Shown piece after piece: positions 22,399 to 35,765 of a DNA stretch of 64,000 nucleotides (within the stretch, counting starts at the first letter, position 1; the number at the start of each line of letters is the position of its first letter). A program made the position numbers and the translations under genes. This stretch comes from Blasia pusilla (lineage: Eukaryota; Marchantiophyta; Marchantiopsida; Blasiales): NCBI GenBank assembly GCA_050084515.1, contig CM114272.1, positions 21,204,001 through 21,268,000 on the forward strand, read 5' to 3'. The notes under the pieces are model-generated. The model made no database searches and had not been told where the DNA came from. It saw only the letters and a program-made list of their open reading frames with translations.

Positions 22399-24600
22399 AT
22401 GATGTTTTGGCTGCAACTGGATAGTGGCTTGTAGGTCCATGCGTAGGGCAAGTTTGTTATCCTGGATAACAGCCATATTTCAACACTAAATTTTGGTAGG
22501 ACTGGAAAATACACTTTGGGAGCGAGGTATATGCGCATGTTGTTGTTATTATCCATTGGGTTCCTTAAGCTTTGCAACCACTCACGCATGTACCTACGAC
22601 GTTCCATGCACATAGGAAAATGATCACACCCTCTCAACATGTACACAAGAATGCCAAGCTTAGCAGTTGCCTTCAAGCCGTCTGCAAACATGAAATCCTA
22701 GTGACACACGATCCAACGATGAGAGGAGGTGAGTAGGCGTACCTGATATGATGTGCTAGTGTCCTAGGATCAATTTCTCCAACTAAAAGCAATAAGACAT
22801 TATGCTAGTAAGAAAAAATGGCGCGAATACTGTAGAAACTCCACTCAAATTGCAGGGGTACATAACGCCGGCAAGAGCACAATTGGCTAAATAGCCGCAG
22901 CTTGTACTGTGCAGCACAAGCTCGGCTCAAAAAATGCAACAGTAACGGCATAAGCGTTGGATGACCACTTGCTATGACATTATGATGTCTGTAAGATTTG
23001 GTTGATGAGGTTGAGAAATCCCGGTTTTGAAATGTGTCGATATCCCTCTGTATTGAATTGGCGTTGTGGAGGCTAAGTGTGTGAATCAAAACAATAAGCG
23101 AATATTAGTAGACTCTCTATAGACGGGTTACAACAGCATTCGGTAATTCCCCTGTAGAATATAAAGGAATATTCTACAAAATCTGAGCCTAACCTTGATA
23201 TTCTAAAAATATAAAGGCAATTCCCTTGTAGAATCGGTAATGTCAAATTTCAAAATTTTGACAAGTGTTGTGCATCAAGTAGATAGTGCGTTCGCCTTGT
23301 GGAGTGTGTGCGTTAAGAAATGTCTGGCGACTCTTTGCCCAATTTGCTATTATTCTGGCATCATGTGCCTCAATCCTAATGCTAGGTTAGGCTTGGATCA
23401 TTGAAAGTATTGGTGCGCATCACAACACAGGCATGAAAGTTCAGCACGGCGAAAATCGTGAACTAAGGAATTCAGAGATGATGGTCTAGTGAACTGCAAG
23501 GATCCACCATGCTATTAAGAAAAGAGACCTAATTGCAGCAATGTGTGTATACAACCTCCGTGCGCGCTCGAGAGGGGTCAGATAACGTACACGGGCTGAG
23601 GAATTCTCCTGTCGCACGCCGAGCGTAACTCCAGTGGCCAGATAGACAACAACCGGGTGAGCAAACTAGTAAGGGTGCGCGAGACCTAGCAGACAGATGT
23701 TGTGAGATGAAGTCGCAAGGAAAAAAGAAGAAATTACTGAAATCAGGGCATAGTATTACTAACCTGAGGAGGTGCAAATAGAGATGGGAAAAGAAATGCA
23801 GCTTGATACTCGTACATGGCAACAATGAATGCTCACCGCTCGGATTCCTTGAGCGCAAACACAGAACATGGCATGTGAAGCGTGCGAATTTCCAGGGCCG
23901 CCGTCCTATGGGTGCAATTAGGATTATCTGTGCGCATGAATTATGCGAGCCTTGGTGCGCAACGACTTGATGTTGTGAGATAGCTCTCGTCGCCTCAAGA
24001 ATGAAATGAAAAAGAGGGGTAGCCTACACGGGTACCTGAGATGAGTAAGCCTTTTTATTTCCCGATCCTTCAGATTTGTGTGTAGGATATGTAGGGATCT
24101 ATGAGCAAGAGGAATTTTATGTCGCAACCAACAATAAGATGATAAGCGTCGGCACCCCTGCAACAGACAACGCGATGAACTAAAGACATTGCGCACAAAA
24201 ATTGCAACCAGTAATTTTAGACATATAATGAAGACTACTAAGAGCACCCCATTCCTCGCCATCATCTACAATACTGTGCACCCTTAATTCCCCCTCTGTC
24301 GACATTACCGAGCCGCAGCATCACCGCCATGCCGACAAGGACCAGCGTTGTTCCAAAAATGGAGCACCACAAAATTATGCACGCCCGATACATGGCAATC
24401 AACCAATGCAGTGCCGAGCATTCACATTTAAACAGAATCTCCCCATCCTTACTTCCTTCCGGGCTACGATGGATTAGCTCAATATCTTTAAGACGCATCA
24501 ACAAACTAATAAGTCGATGGGCAGTAGAAACAAACGCCTATGACTCACAAGTTGCACTCTCCCGGGCGGCATCGAGGCATGGGAGTCCGAATCCCTAACC
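22399..24600 (-). other. Presumed 5' part of the minus-strand Helitron, function unassigned
   Basis: Sequence on the far side of the Copia insertion. If the Copia is removed, the minus-strand frame at 22420-22691 (MFADGLKATAKLGILVYMLR onward) runs into the sequence left of the Copia. No Helitron motif is recognisable. Two minus-strand segments look like fragments of spliced genes: near 24050-24160 a protein-like block ends in CTCATCTCAG followed by GTACCC, and near 23760-23850 another ends in CACCTCCTCAG followed by GTTAGT. At 24262-24504 a hydrophobic stretch (CIILWCSIFGTTLVLVGMAV) resembles a membrane segment. Helitrons often capture host gene pieces; that is only a possibility here. Confidence 0.35.
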
Positions 24601-27250
24601 CCACCGATAAAATGTGCTCAATTTGACGGCTAGCGCGGAGACACCTGTGAAAATATTGACGTGGCCGGGCCCATTCTCCTATGTGCCTTGCGACTACATG
24701 CCGACGCAAGATGCTAGGATGACGTGCAGGCGCCTATAGTAGGGGCCGTAACTAGTGTGTGGTCTTGAGAGGGGGAAAGTATTATAAAATTACTAAACAC
24801 ACGTGTGGAGTACACGTGGATAGTCTAACCCGACGAGAAAAAAGAACGTAAAAAGAACCTGAATGGAATCACATGAAAGGAAGGTAGAAAAGTCTTTCAA
24901 TCTACATGATTTAGTTTTATGATGTTCATCTTATGTGAAAATTCATTACAAATATGTGCATAGGACATACTCATGCACTGGATCATTGGGAATGAAATTA
25001 GCGAACATGGAGAATAAATTTTAATACTAACAAAAATTTTCAAATAGGAAAATTAAATTTTTCATCAAACTTTGCTTAGGAAAACTTTTGTACATTCAAA
25101 TTTTTTAATGGTGGAAAAAATAAGTTATCCCTTTTCTAATCCCACCTATCAATAAGTAAAAGAAAATCACTTATTTTGATGATTTTTTTCCCAAAAAGAG
25201 GGGTTGAAATTTTCTCCCGATTGAACTTGAAAATCAAAAATAATATAGAAATAATATTTCTTGCATTATTTTGAAGAATAATTCTTTTCCCATTAGTATC
25301 ATATGATTCTTTTCAATTTTTCTCAAAAATAGGAATGATTTTTTCCTCAAAACTAAACTTTCAATTATTATTTTCATAATTTCATTGGCATGAACCTTTA
25401 AAAAAATATTTTAAATTTAATAATGAGAAAATAAAATTTAAAAAGGAAGACTGTAGAATATTTCATTGGAAAAAATTTTTTAATTATTTTAATATTAAAA
25501 ATTAAAAGTAAGACTAATTTAAAAAACTAACTATTAAATCCTTCACCATTCTTGTTTTCTGCTGAGTATGGGGTAAAAAATAAAATTAAAGCTTCATTCA
25601 TTGGTCTCTCAAAGTGAGCTAGCGCCTTGAATAGCATGATGAAAGGGTTAGATGGAGCACTTGTAGTGGCCCAAAAATGAATTTTGTTAAGGATGATTAA
25701 CTTTAATGTGGAAAAAAAAATTTATTCATAGAGATTGTCTATAAAACAAGATTGATACAACACTTTGAAGTAAGTCTCATGATTGCTTTTGGCATTTGAT
25801 TATATCTCTTCCTTCTTGTTTGCGACATTTTTATCATTTCAATCTCTTTCATTGAAATTTTTTGCTTAGAAGTTGATATAAGACTACATAAGGGGGCCTA
25901 TTCATGTCATCACTAGTGAAAGCTTACCTAAGATCACAAAATCTCCATTATTCCAACTATACCAAAAAAACTATTTTTAAACTAAAGTGGATTTTAGGGG
26001 CTTGACTATATGATATCCACAAAGAGGTGGATATGGGGCAGAGCATCGCAAGGTAAGGTATCCATATTCATATATTTTTAAAGATACTAACTTACATTTT
26101 TTCATACCATGTAGGAATTGTTCCTACCATCATGAAATAATGGGGATTCAATTAATTGTAACAAAAATTAGGTTTGTAAGATATACATTCAAACACTACA
26201 AAAAGATGAATGCATTTACATAAACGGGAAGAGTGATTGTGTACACAAAGAGCATGAGTATGCAATATATACGGACAAAGAAGCTTTATCCATAATCCAA
26301 ACAAATATTTATTCTTTTATTTTATATGATAAAAGATGCACACATGAACATGTACAAGCCACTTCATGCCCTATCATTCTTCTAGAAACCAAAACTATGT
26401 TGAGCTTGGGCACATATCACTAGTCTCCCTCAAGTTCCAACCAAAATCATTTATATCTAAACAAATCAAGTTTCTCTTCAAATAGATAGTGCATTGGAGA
26501 ATATATTCTTGCATCAAATACTTAACATTTTTTCCAAATAAATGCTACTTATGTCACATATATGAATGTTGGATGTAATTATTTTGAGCCTATATTTATA
26601 ATAATATTGTTCAATGAAATTTCTTAACATCCTCTAATGGTTGCTCCTTTATATTCAACTCATGTTGATAATAAGTTAATTATTGGGCATTTCTTTAAAA
26701 TACAACTAACCATGACACTTTCAAATATAAAAACATACCCGATGCAAATATTTTTTCGACTAAGTCATTCTTTGTCTTCTTGTGTCTTCTAGGAGAGACT
26801 GGTAAGGATCTATAGGATGCCCCATAAATCCTAAACGCTATGGATATTTCCTTGTCCGTGTTAAATATTTGTCACATTTATGTATGACACACATGAGATT
26901 AAGGTTGCACAAAAATGAACATGCCCAACGGATCCCCTACTTGAGCTTTTTCAGTATCCTAGTTGCCTACGTGGGCTCCTGATGTGGAAACGGGTGTGTG
27001 TTTGGGTTAAGGGAGACATGCAAGGATCGAATGGGTGTGTGGGCCATGAACCCTCGTTTGGCTTGCATCAAGCCCAAGGCTAGACCCGCATGAGACTCTC
27101 AGTGCGGGTCCAACCCATCTTACACGCCTCCTACGGGCCAATGCAAATTTAGGGCAGGTCGGAAAAGCTTAATGCATGCTAAAAAAAGGGTGGCAAGAAT
27201 AAAAAATGGATTCCTAAATTAGGTGCGGACTCGCCAAGCCTGAATATATG
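24600..27250. other. AT-rich gene-less block
   Basis: Very AT-rich sequence with many A and T runs. No open frame of note, no splice-consistent coding and no terminal repeats that I can define. It opens a roughly 11-kb compositional block that contrasts with both neighbours. Confidence 0.6.
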
Positions 27251-27309
27251 TTGCAGGGGTGCCAACTATGGGTACCCAGGTGGCACGGACACGGAATTTG
27301 TCCATTTGC

Positions 27310-27469
27310 AACCTTGTATGAGAAGGAATATCTGCAAAACGCGTGGAGATATTGTGGTACACAATCGTCTCTTTGTTCAGTCCATGTGCAAGCTTGTATG
27401 AGAAGGAATATCTCCAAATTACGTGGAGACATTGTGGTACGCGATCGTCTCTATATTCTAATATCATGA
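27310..27469 (+). repeat. Two-unit tandem repeat, 80-bp period
   Basis: Units start at 27310 and 27390, sharing CTTGTATGAGAAGGAATATCT, CGTGGAGA.ATTGTGGTAC and CGATCGTCTCT-like blocks. The sequence just before the first unit (CACGGAATTTGTCCATTTGC) is related to the ends of the inverted-repeat arms further right, so it belongs to the same repeat family. Confidence 0.75.
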
Positions 27470-27589
27470 GTGAGTATGATATATTGTGTTTATGTATGTA
27501 TGTGTGTAGTTAGTAATAGTGATGTATGTCATGTAGGGATGTGTGTATGCACGAACATGATATTCATGGTTTTACAAAATTGGACAACT

Positions 27590-27895
27590 GAGTCCCTAAG
27601 TCGGACATGGACGCACAAATGTGGATATGTCCACGGACATGAATTGCAAGAGGTTGGGCCCACAAATATAGTTCGTGATGGAAGGCAAAGCAAGGGCGAG
27701 TGGGGCAATAAGGGGGGAGGGAGTGGAGGTGGAGGGAGGAAGAAATGGGAAAGTATGGAACACCTTGGCAATTGGGAGGAATGAGAAAGAAGGGGAAGAT
27801 GGGGCCTATATCGACAAGTCCTACCATTGGAGGAACGTTAGTCAGAAAACGTGGACATGTCCGTAGACACGAACTTTGTCTACATGCAACATTGC
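27590..27895 (+). repeat. Inverted-repeat arm, left
   Basis: This arm is repeated in reverse complement at 29752-30005. Matching landmarks in order: a GGACAT...GGGCCCA block near 27635-27665, a G-rich middle, GACAAGTCCT near 27815, and GTGGACATGTCC...CTTTGTCTACATGCAAC at 27850-27890. Divergence is considerable, with indels in the G-rich middle. Short open frames across it (glycine-rich one way, proline/serine-rich the other) are due to composition. Confidence 0.65.
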
Positions 27896-29751
27896 TAATA
27901 TCTATTAGTATATTTGTATAAATCCAAATCCTGAAATTCAACTAGCTTTAAGGAATAAAAAGAGGATTTTGCACTATAAACTTGAGATTCTATAATCTAT
28001 ATGAATATTGTAATGTTATCGTGGTAACCTCTTGCATCTTGTTTCGGTGTAATTGTAACCTTCCTCATATTGCATACTAGAGGAAGAGAATGTGGATCCT
28101 CTTCTCCAAATATAATCCTCCAAATCTCCATGAAGAACTATGTTCTTGAAATCGAGATTTGAAAAGAAAAAAATATGTGAAAATTTGAGGATAAAATCTT
28201 TAAGAAAATAGAAACAAATTCCCTAAATTCAAGGGCCAAATTGATTTTTGGATATAAAGAGGGCATTTTTCCCTTAAAATGCGTCTTGATGTCCACAAAA
28301 ATCCACCCAACCAAAGGGCCCCAAGCAGGCACCAAATTCCATTTTTAATTATATATATTTTTAAATCTCGATATTCTAGATATGATAAACCATTCTTAGA
28401 TTTAATTTGATGCATTCTCCAAATTCACTAGGCATCACCTTTAGGAACATCCAATATATGTCTTCTATATTGTGTTTTACTTATCTCAATCTTCTAGACC
28501 ATGGATTGCAATGTTTTCACAACTATCATGTTTTTTTCCCCATCAAACAACACATCTCTACAACTGCATATTGCTCACTAGGGGGATTTTATTATGTGTA
28601 ATCCTTCAAATCCATGGCATAGCCCAAGAGGATGCAACTTTTTAGTTTATTCCCTCTAACTTATTTCACTTCTTCTTTGAAATATGGAAAAAATTTATGT
28701 TACCAATTCTTTCAAAAATAAAGGGATCAAGCTTATTTTCTACTAGTTGGCATGTCTATGTAATAGAAATTTTAAACAATATTTCAACATTGTTTCTTTA
28801 AATGGCCCTCTTATTTCTTGTTCACCTATTCATCATAGGACTCATATGACCACCTTGTCATTTGGAAAAAAAAAAAACCTCTCTAATCTTGACCACCACT
28901 TCCTTTTTAACATCTAATCATTGTAAAATTGCGAAGTATTTTTTTTCCTTATAATTTTTTTATATTATTATTCTTATTACTAAAAAACATTTCCATTCTC
29001 TTTCCCATCCTTTCTAAACTCTTCCTCTTGATTTTAAACGATACTTCTTCACATCTTGTATATATCTCCCCTCTATTTTTGTCTAGAAGATCCTTCACTC
29101 CCACCACTTAGTTTTAGAAACTTCCTCCTTTCCTCTGTCCCTTTCATTGTCCTTATTTTGGAAATTTGAATTATCACCATGTGTTAATCCCCTTCTTAGC
29201 AACTTATATATAAATCATTTCTTAATTCAAATTAAGAAATGCATATCACCATCCTCATGCTTCCATGTTTGGAATTTTTTTAAAGAAAGTGTCCTCACTT
29301 TACCCTAATCTAATCTCCCTATCCTTATTTTTAAAAGGAAAAGCTCTCCACTCTCTTTCTTTGATCCCCTCCTAATTCGTTTCATATCTTATAATTAGAT
29401 GTGTAATTTCGCATAAAAATTATAGATGCTTCAATTTTTCTTTTTAAAGAGTTAGTTTGAAGCATCTAACCACATACATACACCATACGATATACATGCA
29501 ACTATGTAGTTGCAGGTAGAGTGTAATGGGCAACACCGTATTTCTTTCCCGATATCTATACCTTAGAAATGTTGCTTTCATTTAGCATAGCCTTTGTTGT
29601 GTCAACCATATTTGGATTCTTCTTCCTTACTACTTCCTCTTGATTTTTTGGTATAATTACAAGTAATATGTATTCCAATATTATGTTGTTATGTTGGAAG
29701 ATATTAAACTCAACAACGATGAACTCTTATTCTTTATTTAATCTAATCCAA
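27896..29751. other. AT-rich spacer between inverted arms
   Basis: About 1.86 kb of AT-rich DNA with T-rich tracts on the plus strand around 28930-29100. I see no gene. Lying between inverted arms, it could be the body of a non-autonomous fold-back element, but no target-site duplication was identified. Confidence 0.5.
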
Positions 29752-30005
29752 GGTTGCATATGGACAAAGTATTTGTCAACAAAAATGTCCATATTCTTAG
29801 ATTTATGTGAGTCATATGGAAGGACTTGTCCATGTAGGGCCCACCTCTTTCCCTCTCTCGATCCCCCCTCGCACCTCCTTATTCTACAGTTTCCCGTTCC
29901 TTCCCCCTAAGAGCCCTTACTACCCCGCCTACCTTTGCCCTCCATCCTATCACGAGCAAAAAGTATGGGCCCCACCTCTTACAATCCATATCCGTCATAA
30001 GGTTA
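29752..30005 (-). repeat. Inverted-repeat arm, right
   Basis: Reverse-complement counterpart of the left arm: GGTTGCATATGGACAAAGTA near 29752, GGACTTGTCCATG near 29821, a C-rich middle, and TGGGCCCCACCTCTTACAAT near 29968. A related but isolated motif, TGCATGTGGACAAAATTCGT, occurs near 34443, so the family is dispersed. Confidence 0.65.
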
Positions 30006-33000
30006 GACTTGCTTGTTTTTGTGCAACCATGATCTAATCTAAATTTGAGAATGGAATATGCAATTTTATCTCCACCAGATCCTTGAAATTATGGAACATT
30101 GAAAATACTTTTTACTTTTATTTTCAGAAAGAATACATAGACACATATGAAGAAATCATCAGTAAAGGATACAAAGTATCCACTACGACTCAAACTAGGT
30201 TGAAATGCTATCTCCAAAATTTTATATTTAAGCTCCTCGAAGATGTAACAATTTATTTATTTCTCTAATACCACGTGTAGCTTACCCCCTTCCCCTCTCT
30301 CCTCAAGCCCTTCAAATTTTTTGGGGATATTTTAGTCGACTAGCTATAAGTACAGCTAAAAAAACCCTTAAATGAAGTGTTTTGGTATATGACACTACCT
30401 TGATTAATTTGCCTTCAAGTTCTTAAAAATTTAGTTGTGATGTTGATTGGTATGTACTTCCCAAAATAAAATTTATATGTGATTTGGAATGCCACATTTG
30501 CATTAAAAGAAAAAAAACCATATGGAAAAAAAGCTTTTACTTATGACAATTGAAATGCCACATAATTTTGTGGGATTAAAAATTTCCACTCATTGTCACA
30601 AAGACATAACATACACGCTATATCCACTTTAACCTAATCATTTCTATCCCAAGCATATTGCAATCCTTGCTCAGTCCTATGGGTCTAAACCAATTGAACA
30701 AAACTCTACATACACATCCTTCTTTACTAGGAGCCATTCTATGTTCCAAATCAATGACTTCTCTATACCTACCCCACTTACTGAAATACTTCTTTTGAAT
30801 TTTTTATACTCTTTCAATCTAAGGCACCAATCTTGTAGATGTGCTAACATATACTGTAGATATAGTTCTTCCTATAGATATATCTTCTCCAAGGAATGCT
30901 CCATAATCTGCTCCCAAATCTTTAAAAAAAAAAAAATCCATTAGAAGAAGCTAATAATCCTCTTACATTAATTTGATTATAATACACAATCTATTTCATT
31001 ATAGTCAATGAGTCCTTGGACAACAAGGTATTTTCACATAATTGACTAATCAACAAAGGTCGATTTGTAAATCTTGTTCCCTTCAAATTCAGCAGTCGGA
31101 TCAATCCTTTGTGGACACAATTTTTTTGCAGATTCATTCAACATCTCTCGAATCAAATATCTCAATTCGTTCATGGGTCACCACTTCCATGTTAGGTTGC
31201 CTATCTATATCTATGGGATCATCTTTGTTTGCAACCAATACCTCCACAAGTTGCCATTCTACATCAGATGCCCTTAATCCATCTTTATTATCTAACAACT
31301 AAATTTCCAATGGAGTAACAATTTCATCATTTGGATCAACTATTATAGCAAGGAACTTTTCATCGCCAAGGTTTGAACCGTCCAAGTTGAAGCATGCATG
31401 ACTATGGACAAACCCTTAAAGTCCCAATTCAATCCACGGGTGCAAATAAAGGTCCATTTAAAATGAAGGATAACAACTAAGGAATGCCAAGATAGTGAAT
31501 CATTACTCACTTATCTTCACCCTCTTACTTCTCCTCTTCCATATCTTGATTTTCATCCAAAATTTGATACATGTTGAAAATTTTGCAGGAAAAGCCCCAA
31601 GCCTGATTAAGCTAGAGGAAAAAAATGATCTCTAAATGTTCGTTTGGATGTAGAATTAAAAATAGAAAACCAAAAATGTGGATTTTCAATTTTACTTTAG
31701 TCTTGGATAAAATATTTCAAGAGCTAAACTATATAAGTTGAGGGATGCATCATCTGGGACAATCCGTCATAGTTCCATCCAATCGAAGGGCATCAACAAA
31801 TGTTGATGCTCTTGGATTGTATGTTGGTGAATATTAATCTTCATAAAAAAAAAGTTCATTTTACCATATTTTATATTTTAGTCATATAGTAACGTGACAC
31901 ATGGCAAAGGAGATTTAATCTATGCTTTTGACTTTGGGCTATGTTTTCAACTTTTTCTATATCGTTTACAACGAACTAATCTATATTACACCATAAAAGA
32001 TACCCTACCTTACTTCCATTAATTACAAAAATTGGAATTTAACCCTCCCTTACCTAAGTTCAACTAAGTGGACTTTTTTTATGGCTTTAAAAATATCCTT
32101 GAGTTGGAAAAACACGATCTTCGACTTTCCAAATAGTGACATCCCCTAGATAAGCTCTATATAGTATTTTGGACACACATGGCCATCTTGATTGCTTACC
32201 AAATCAATAAGAAATAAAGATTTTTGAATGAGTAATAGACAAAGTGAATGATGCAAATCATATTAACCACTATAGAGTTTGACATACTCTCCAATCTTTG
32301 ATAGTTGACATGCCAAATCCTTTCATGATTATTGATATTATGCCAAGTCTCCAAATATTTTACGTTTAGACCACTTTTTCTTACTTTCTTTCAATTTGAA
32401 AAATATATATTAGCATCTATTGTGAATATTCTACAATACTTTCTTCCTCTTGCTACTATTTGGTAGGTTATTAGGTTCTTAATAAATATTAAAAAAATTG
32501 ATCTCATAAGTTCCTCCTATTATCGACCATATTGAGATCCAATTCTTGTAATCAAGTAATTTGAATTATAATATAAGATCCTTTCTGGACCTTGTTCAAC
32601 TCTTGCTTCAATTGTAACTGCTTAGTTTTAGTCTTTGGGTCCAATACTTTAGCTAATGCATCTTATGCTTCCTTTGGTCTTCTATACGATCTATCATAAA
32701 TGCATTGATGATAAATTAGTAATCAATATGTAATGGATTAGCAATCTTTTTTTTCACACTCGGACTCGCGGGTGAGTGGATTCTCATCTAGGCATGGATT
32801 CATTATCTATAATGAGATCCTATAATTAGTGATCCACCCATAAAAAAGAGGAAATCCTTAACCTCCATGGGGAATAGTTTTTCTAGTTCAATGTTGGCTA
32901 TGAGGTTTTTTTCTCTCAAATCTACAAGCATATTTAGAGGCACTTTTACCATACTTTTTTCTCTATGGGAGAGAGCTAGATTGACTTGCAACTATTTGGC

Positions 33001-34777
33001 ATGACATATGGTAGAGGCGTTGAGCCTTAATTACCATAATGCATAAGTACGAGTATGTTAAGAAGTATGTTATTACAACAATAACTTATTAGAAGCAAAA
33101 GGCATCATTTTTACCATATCTTTTGCTTGATGGGGGAGAGCTAGATGTACTAGTAACGATTTGATGTGATAGAGATATTAAGCCTTAATTATTATGATAT
33201 TGAATTCTGCCCATGGGATTTAAGAATCTGGCTATTGTTGACCATAGGGATATATTGAGGTATTCAACCATTGGTCGAGGATGTTATTAGATTGATTTCA
33301 TCATGGATATTATATGTACGAACAACAAAAACTACCAACGATACAACATGTTACTATATAATGTAAGATTTATTGTGCGTGTAAGATGATATCTATTAGA
33401 GTTCTCATATTAGAGCGGTGAGATAATACAATTTGGAAGGATCATGTGCGCATTTTTTGATCTTATCAATCTTTCAAGTTTCATATGTGAGAGTCAATAT
33501 GATCTTGTGAATCGTAGCTAGAGGTTTGAGGCATATATTTTATGGATCTACAAGGAATTTAATCAACATGTTGATTTTAAAAAAATATGCATTATGTCAT
33601 GTTTGATCCCATCTCGTAATAAAGCTCTGACAAGACAATGGGTGCGTTCCAAATATGGATAGTATAAAGGATTATGTTATGTCAAATATTATGAGTACTG
33701 GGTGGATTAGAAGATCTAATCACCTTTAAAGGGGTGGTTGTGTGGTCTTGGTATATATATGCATATTGAATAATGAAACACATAATAATACATTCATATG
33801 TGTGATTGTATTATTATTTGTATGAAGCTTCCCACATGTTGCACATACCATAGTTGTTTATTTTATGAATGTGAACAAAATTATAGATTGTGTTTATTTC
33901 TGTATAGGCACGATAGTTGTTATATCATAGTTGTTTGATATTTGGAGTTAAGAATCTACTATGTCAACAATGTAGGGAGTAAGTAGGATATTCAACTATA
34001 ACTTTGTCTTGAGTGGTTTGATGAGGTTAGCTATAATTTTGTTATATTGAGACGTATATTTTAAACAAAATTCTCAAATTTGTATTTAAGGTCAAATAGC
34101 TTGTTGATCTAATGAACGATCACTAATTTATGTGCATAGTTTACCAATTTGGGCTATATTTGGGGTTAAGGATCTTATATATTTTCCCAAGGATATACAA
34201 GGAGAGGAGATGGTTTTCAAGAGCTATCTTCTCACGTAGAATCCTTAAAATAATTCTTGTTCTAGGGTTTGGTAGAATGTTGAGTGTTGGAGTTCGAAGG
34301 GGATAATGCCACCCTTTAGCTTGACAAGCTGAAGGGTGAATATGGATTTACAATAAGTGTCTTTTCAAGAGTGTAGTTGGTCAATTTCATAATTTTAATT
34401 TTAATTTTTGTGTGGTCTTGGTATATATATATGTATAAGGGTGCATGTGGACAAAATTCGTATCTGTGGACTTAAGTTTGTTCAAACAAATTTCCCGCAT
34501 CTTGCTTCCCACATTTGGTTCTACACACTTCCTATGCTCATGGCCCATGCCTAAGCCTCGCGCTCATATTCGCCTCCATAAACCCGTCATAATTTTAAGA
34601 TATTTTAGAAAGAAAAAGACTAGTACAAAACTTGATATTTTAGAAAATCTAATCCACTTTGTGTTTCCCAACTTAACAAGTTTGATAAAATAATTTCATG
34701 CGTCTTATAAGTTTTCACATCTTAGTTTACCAAAAGGTAGAGTTTTATCGCGTCGACTGTGTAGCGAGTAAGTGGAT
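30006..34777. other. AT-rich gene-less block
   Basis: AT-rich sequence without recognisable genes. A 20-nt block, TGTGGTCTTGGTATATATAT, occurs near 33740 and again near 34411, hinting at old duplication. Open frames in it are short and composition-driven. Confidence 0.55.
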
Positions 34778-35314
34778 TGTTGGGTGTAACTAAGCTTTAA
34801 GGTATTGGGATAAAGTTAACGTCAAGTCTGTTGTGTTATGAACGTCGTTTCTCGAGATTTTCCTATGTTTGATCTTTTTCAGTTGGTTACCTGTTGATCA
34901 CGTTAGGGTATCATATGCATGCAGGTTATCGGTGGGTTGGCTATTTTAAGGAGAAGAGCCATTTGGCTCTTTCCAAGGCTATATAAACGAGAAAGATGGC
35001 TTTCTCAAGCCATATTTCTCATGTTGGGCCGTTGGAGCACGTCTCTTGCTCGTGTGAGGTAGGAACTAGGGTGCTAGGGTCCAAATTCCCTCATAGCAAA
35101 GTATGGATGAGGCTCGATATGCCGATGTAGATTCAAGAGTGAATTTTTAGGCTGGATGAGCCATTTTTACTCTATTTTTTGTTGCGCAGTCTCCATGTTT
35201 ATGTGTTCATTTCTTGTATGTGTGGATTTACATGTATGTTGGGATTTACCCGTTTGTTGGGAAGATCAGTGTTGTGTTGTGTGGATGTAACCAGCAATGT
35301 GTGTGTGCATAACA
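34778..35314 (+). mobile_element. Possible solo LTR-like sequence
   Basis: A segment of more balanced composition inside the AT-rich block. It starts TGTTGGGTGTAAC and ends GTGCATAACA (TG...CA) and carries a good TATA box, CTATATAAAC, near 34979 followed by CTTTCTCAAGCC. TG...CA ends plus an internal promoter-like motif suggest a solo LTR. The flanking pentamers (TGGAT and AGATA) do not match and no second copy is in the window. Confidence 0.3.
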
Positions 35315-35765
35315 AGATATTCAAGTTTGACAAAGGAATAAGGTCATGATCATTTTATGCCTTCTTCATGCAACAAAAAGGCTCAACATATAATTTAATC
35401 TTGAATCAATTTTCTATAACTTTGATAGAATAGGAGACTCAAGTTGTAAGATGAGTTTAAATTTTAACATGAAAAATACCATACATTTTTTAAGCAACTT
35501 TGTAAGTGTTGAGGAAAAATCCTTTATGCTCTAGTGAGTGATGTTTTTGAAAAAAATCTTCATCCATACTTCCTAGAGAGGACACTGCCATTTTCAATAA
35601 AATTTTTAGTTTAGTTTCAATGATAACTTCCGACTTTGAAACTTCAACTATATGAAATGTGGCATAATCTTTCCTAATAAGGAATGATAATTTCTTGATT
35701 TACAAATAATTTTATGCTCTACATATGATCATGAGACAAGAAGAAAAATAATTTTGTAATATGGG

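Noticed and set aside
23665-23690. ACTAGTAAGGGTGCGCG as the 3' end of the minus-strand Helitron
   Set aside because: Resembles the 61.4-kb end in part but has no hairpin, and lies at the wrong end of the element.
34778-35314. Confident call of a solo LTR
   Set aside because: TG...CA ends and a TATA box are present, but flanks do not match and no second copy is visible; kept only as a low-confidence feature.
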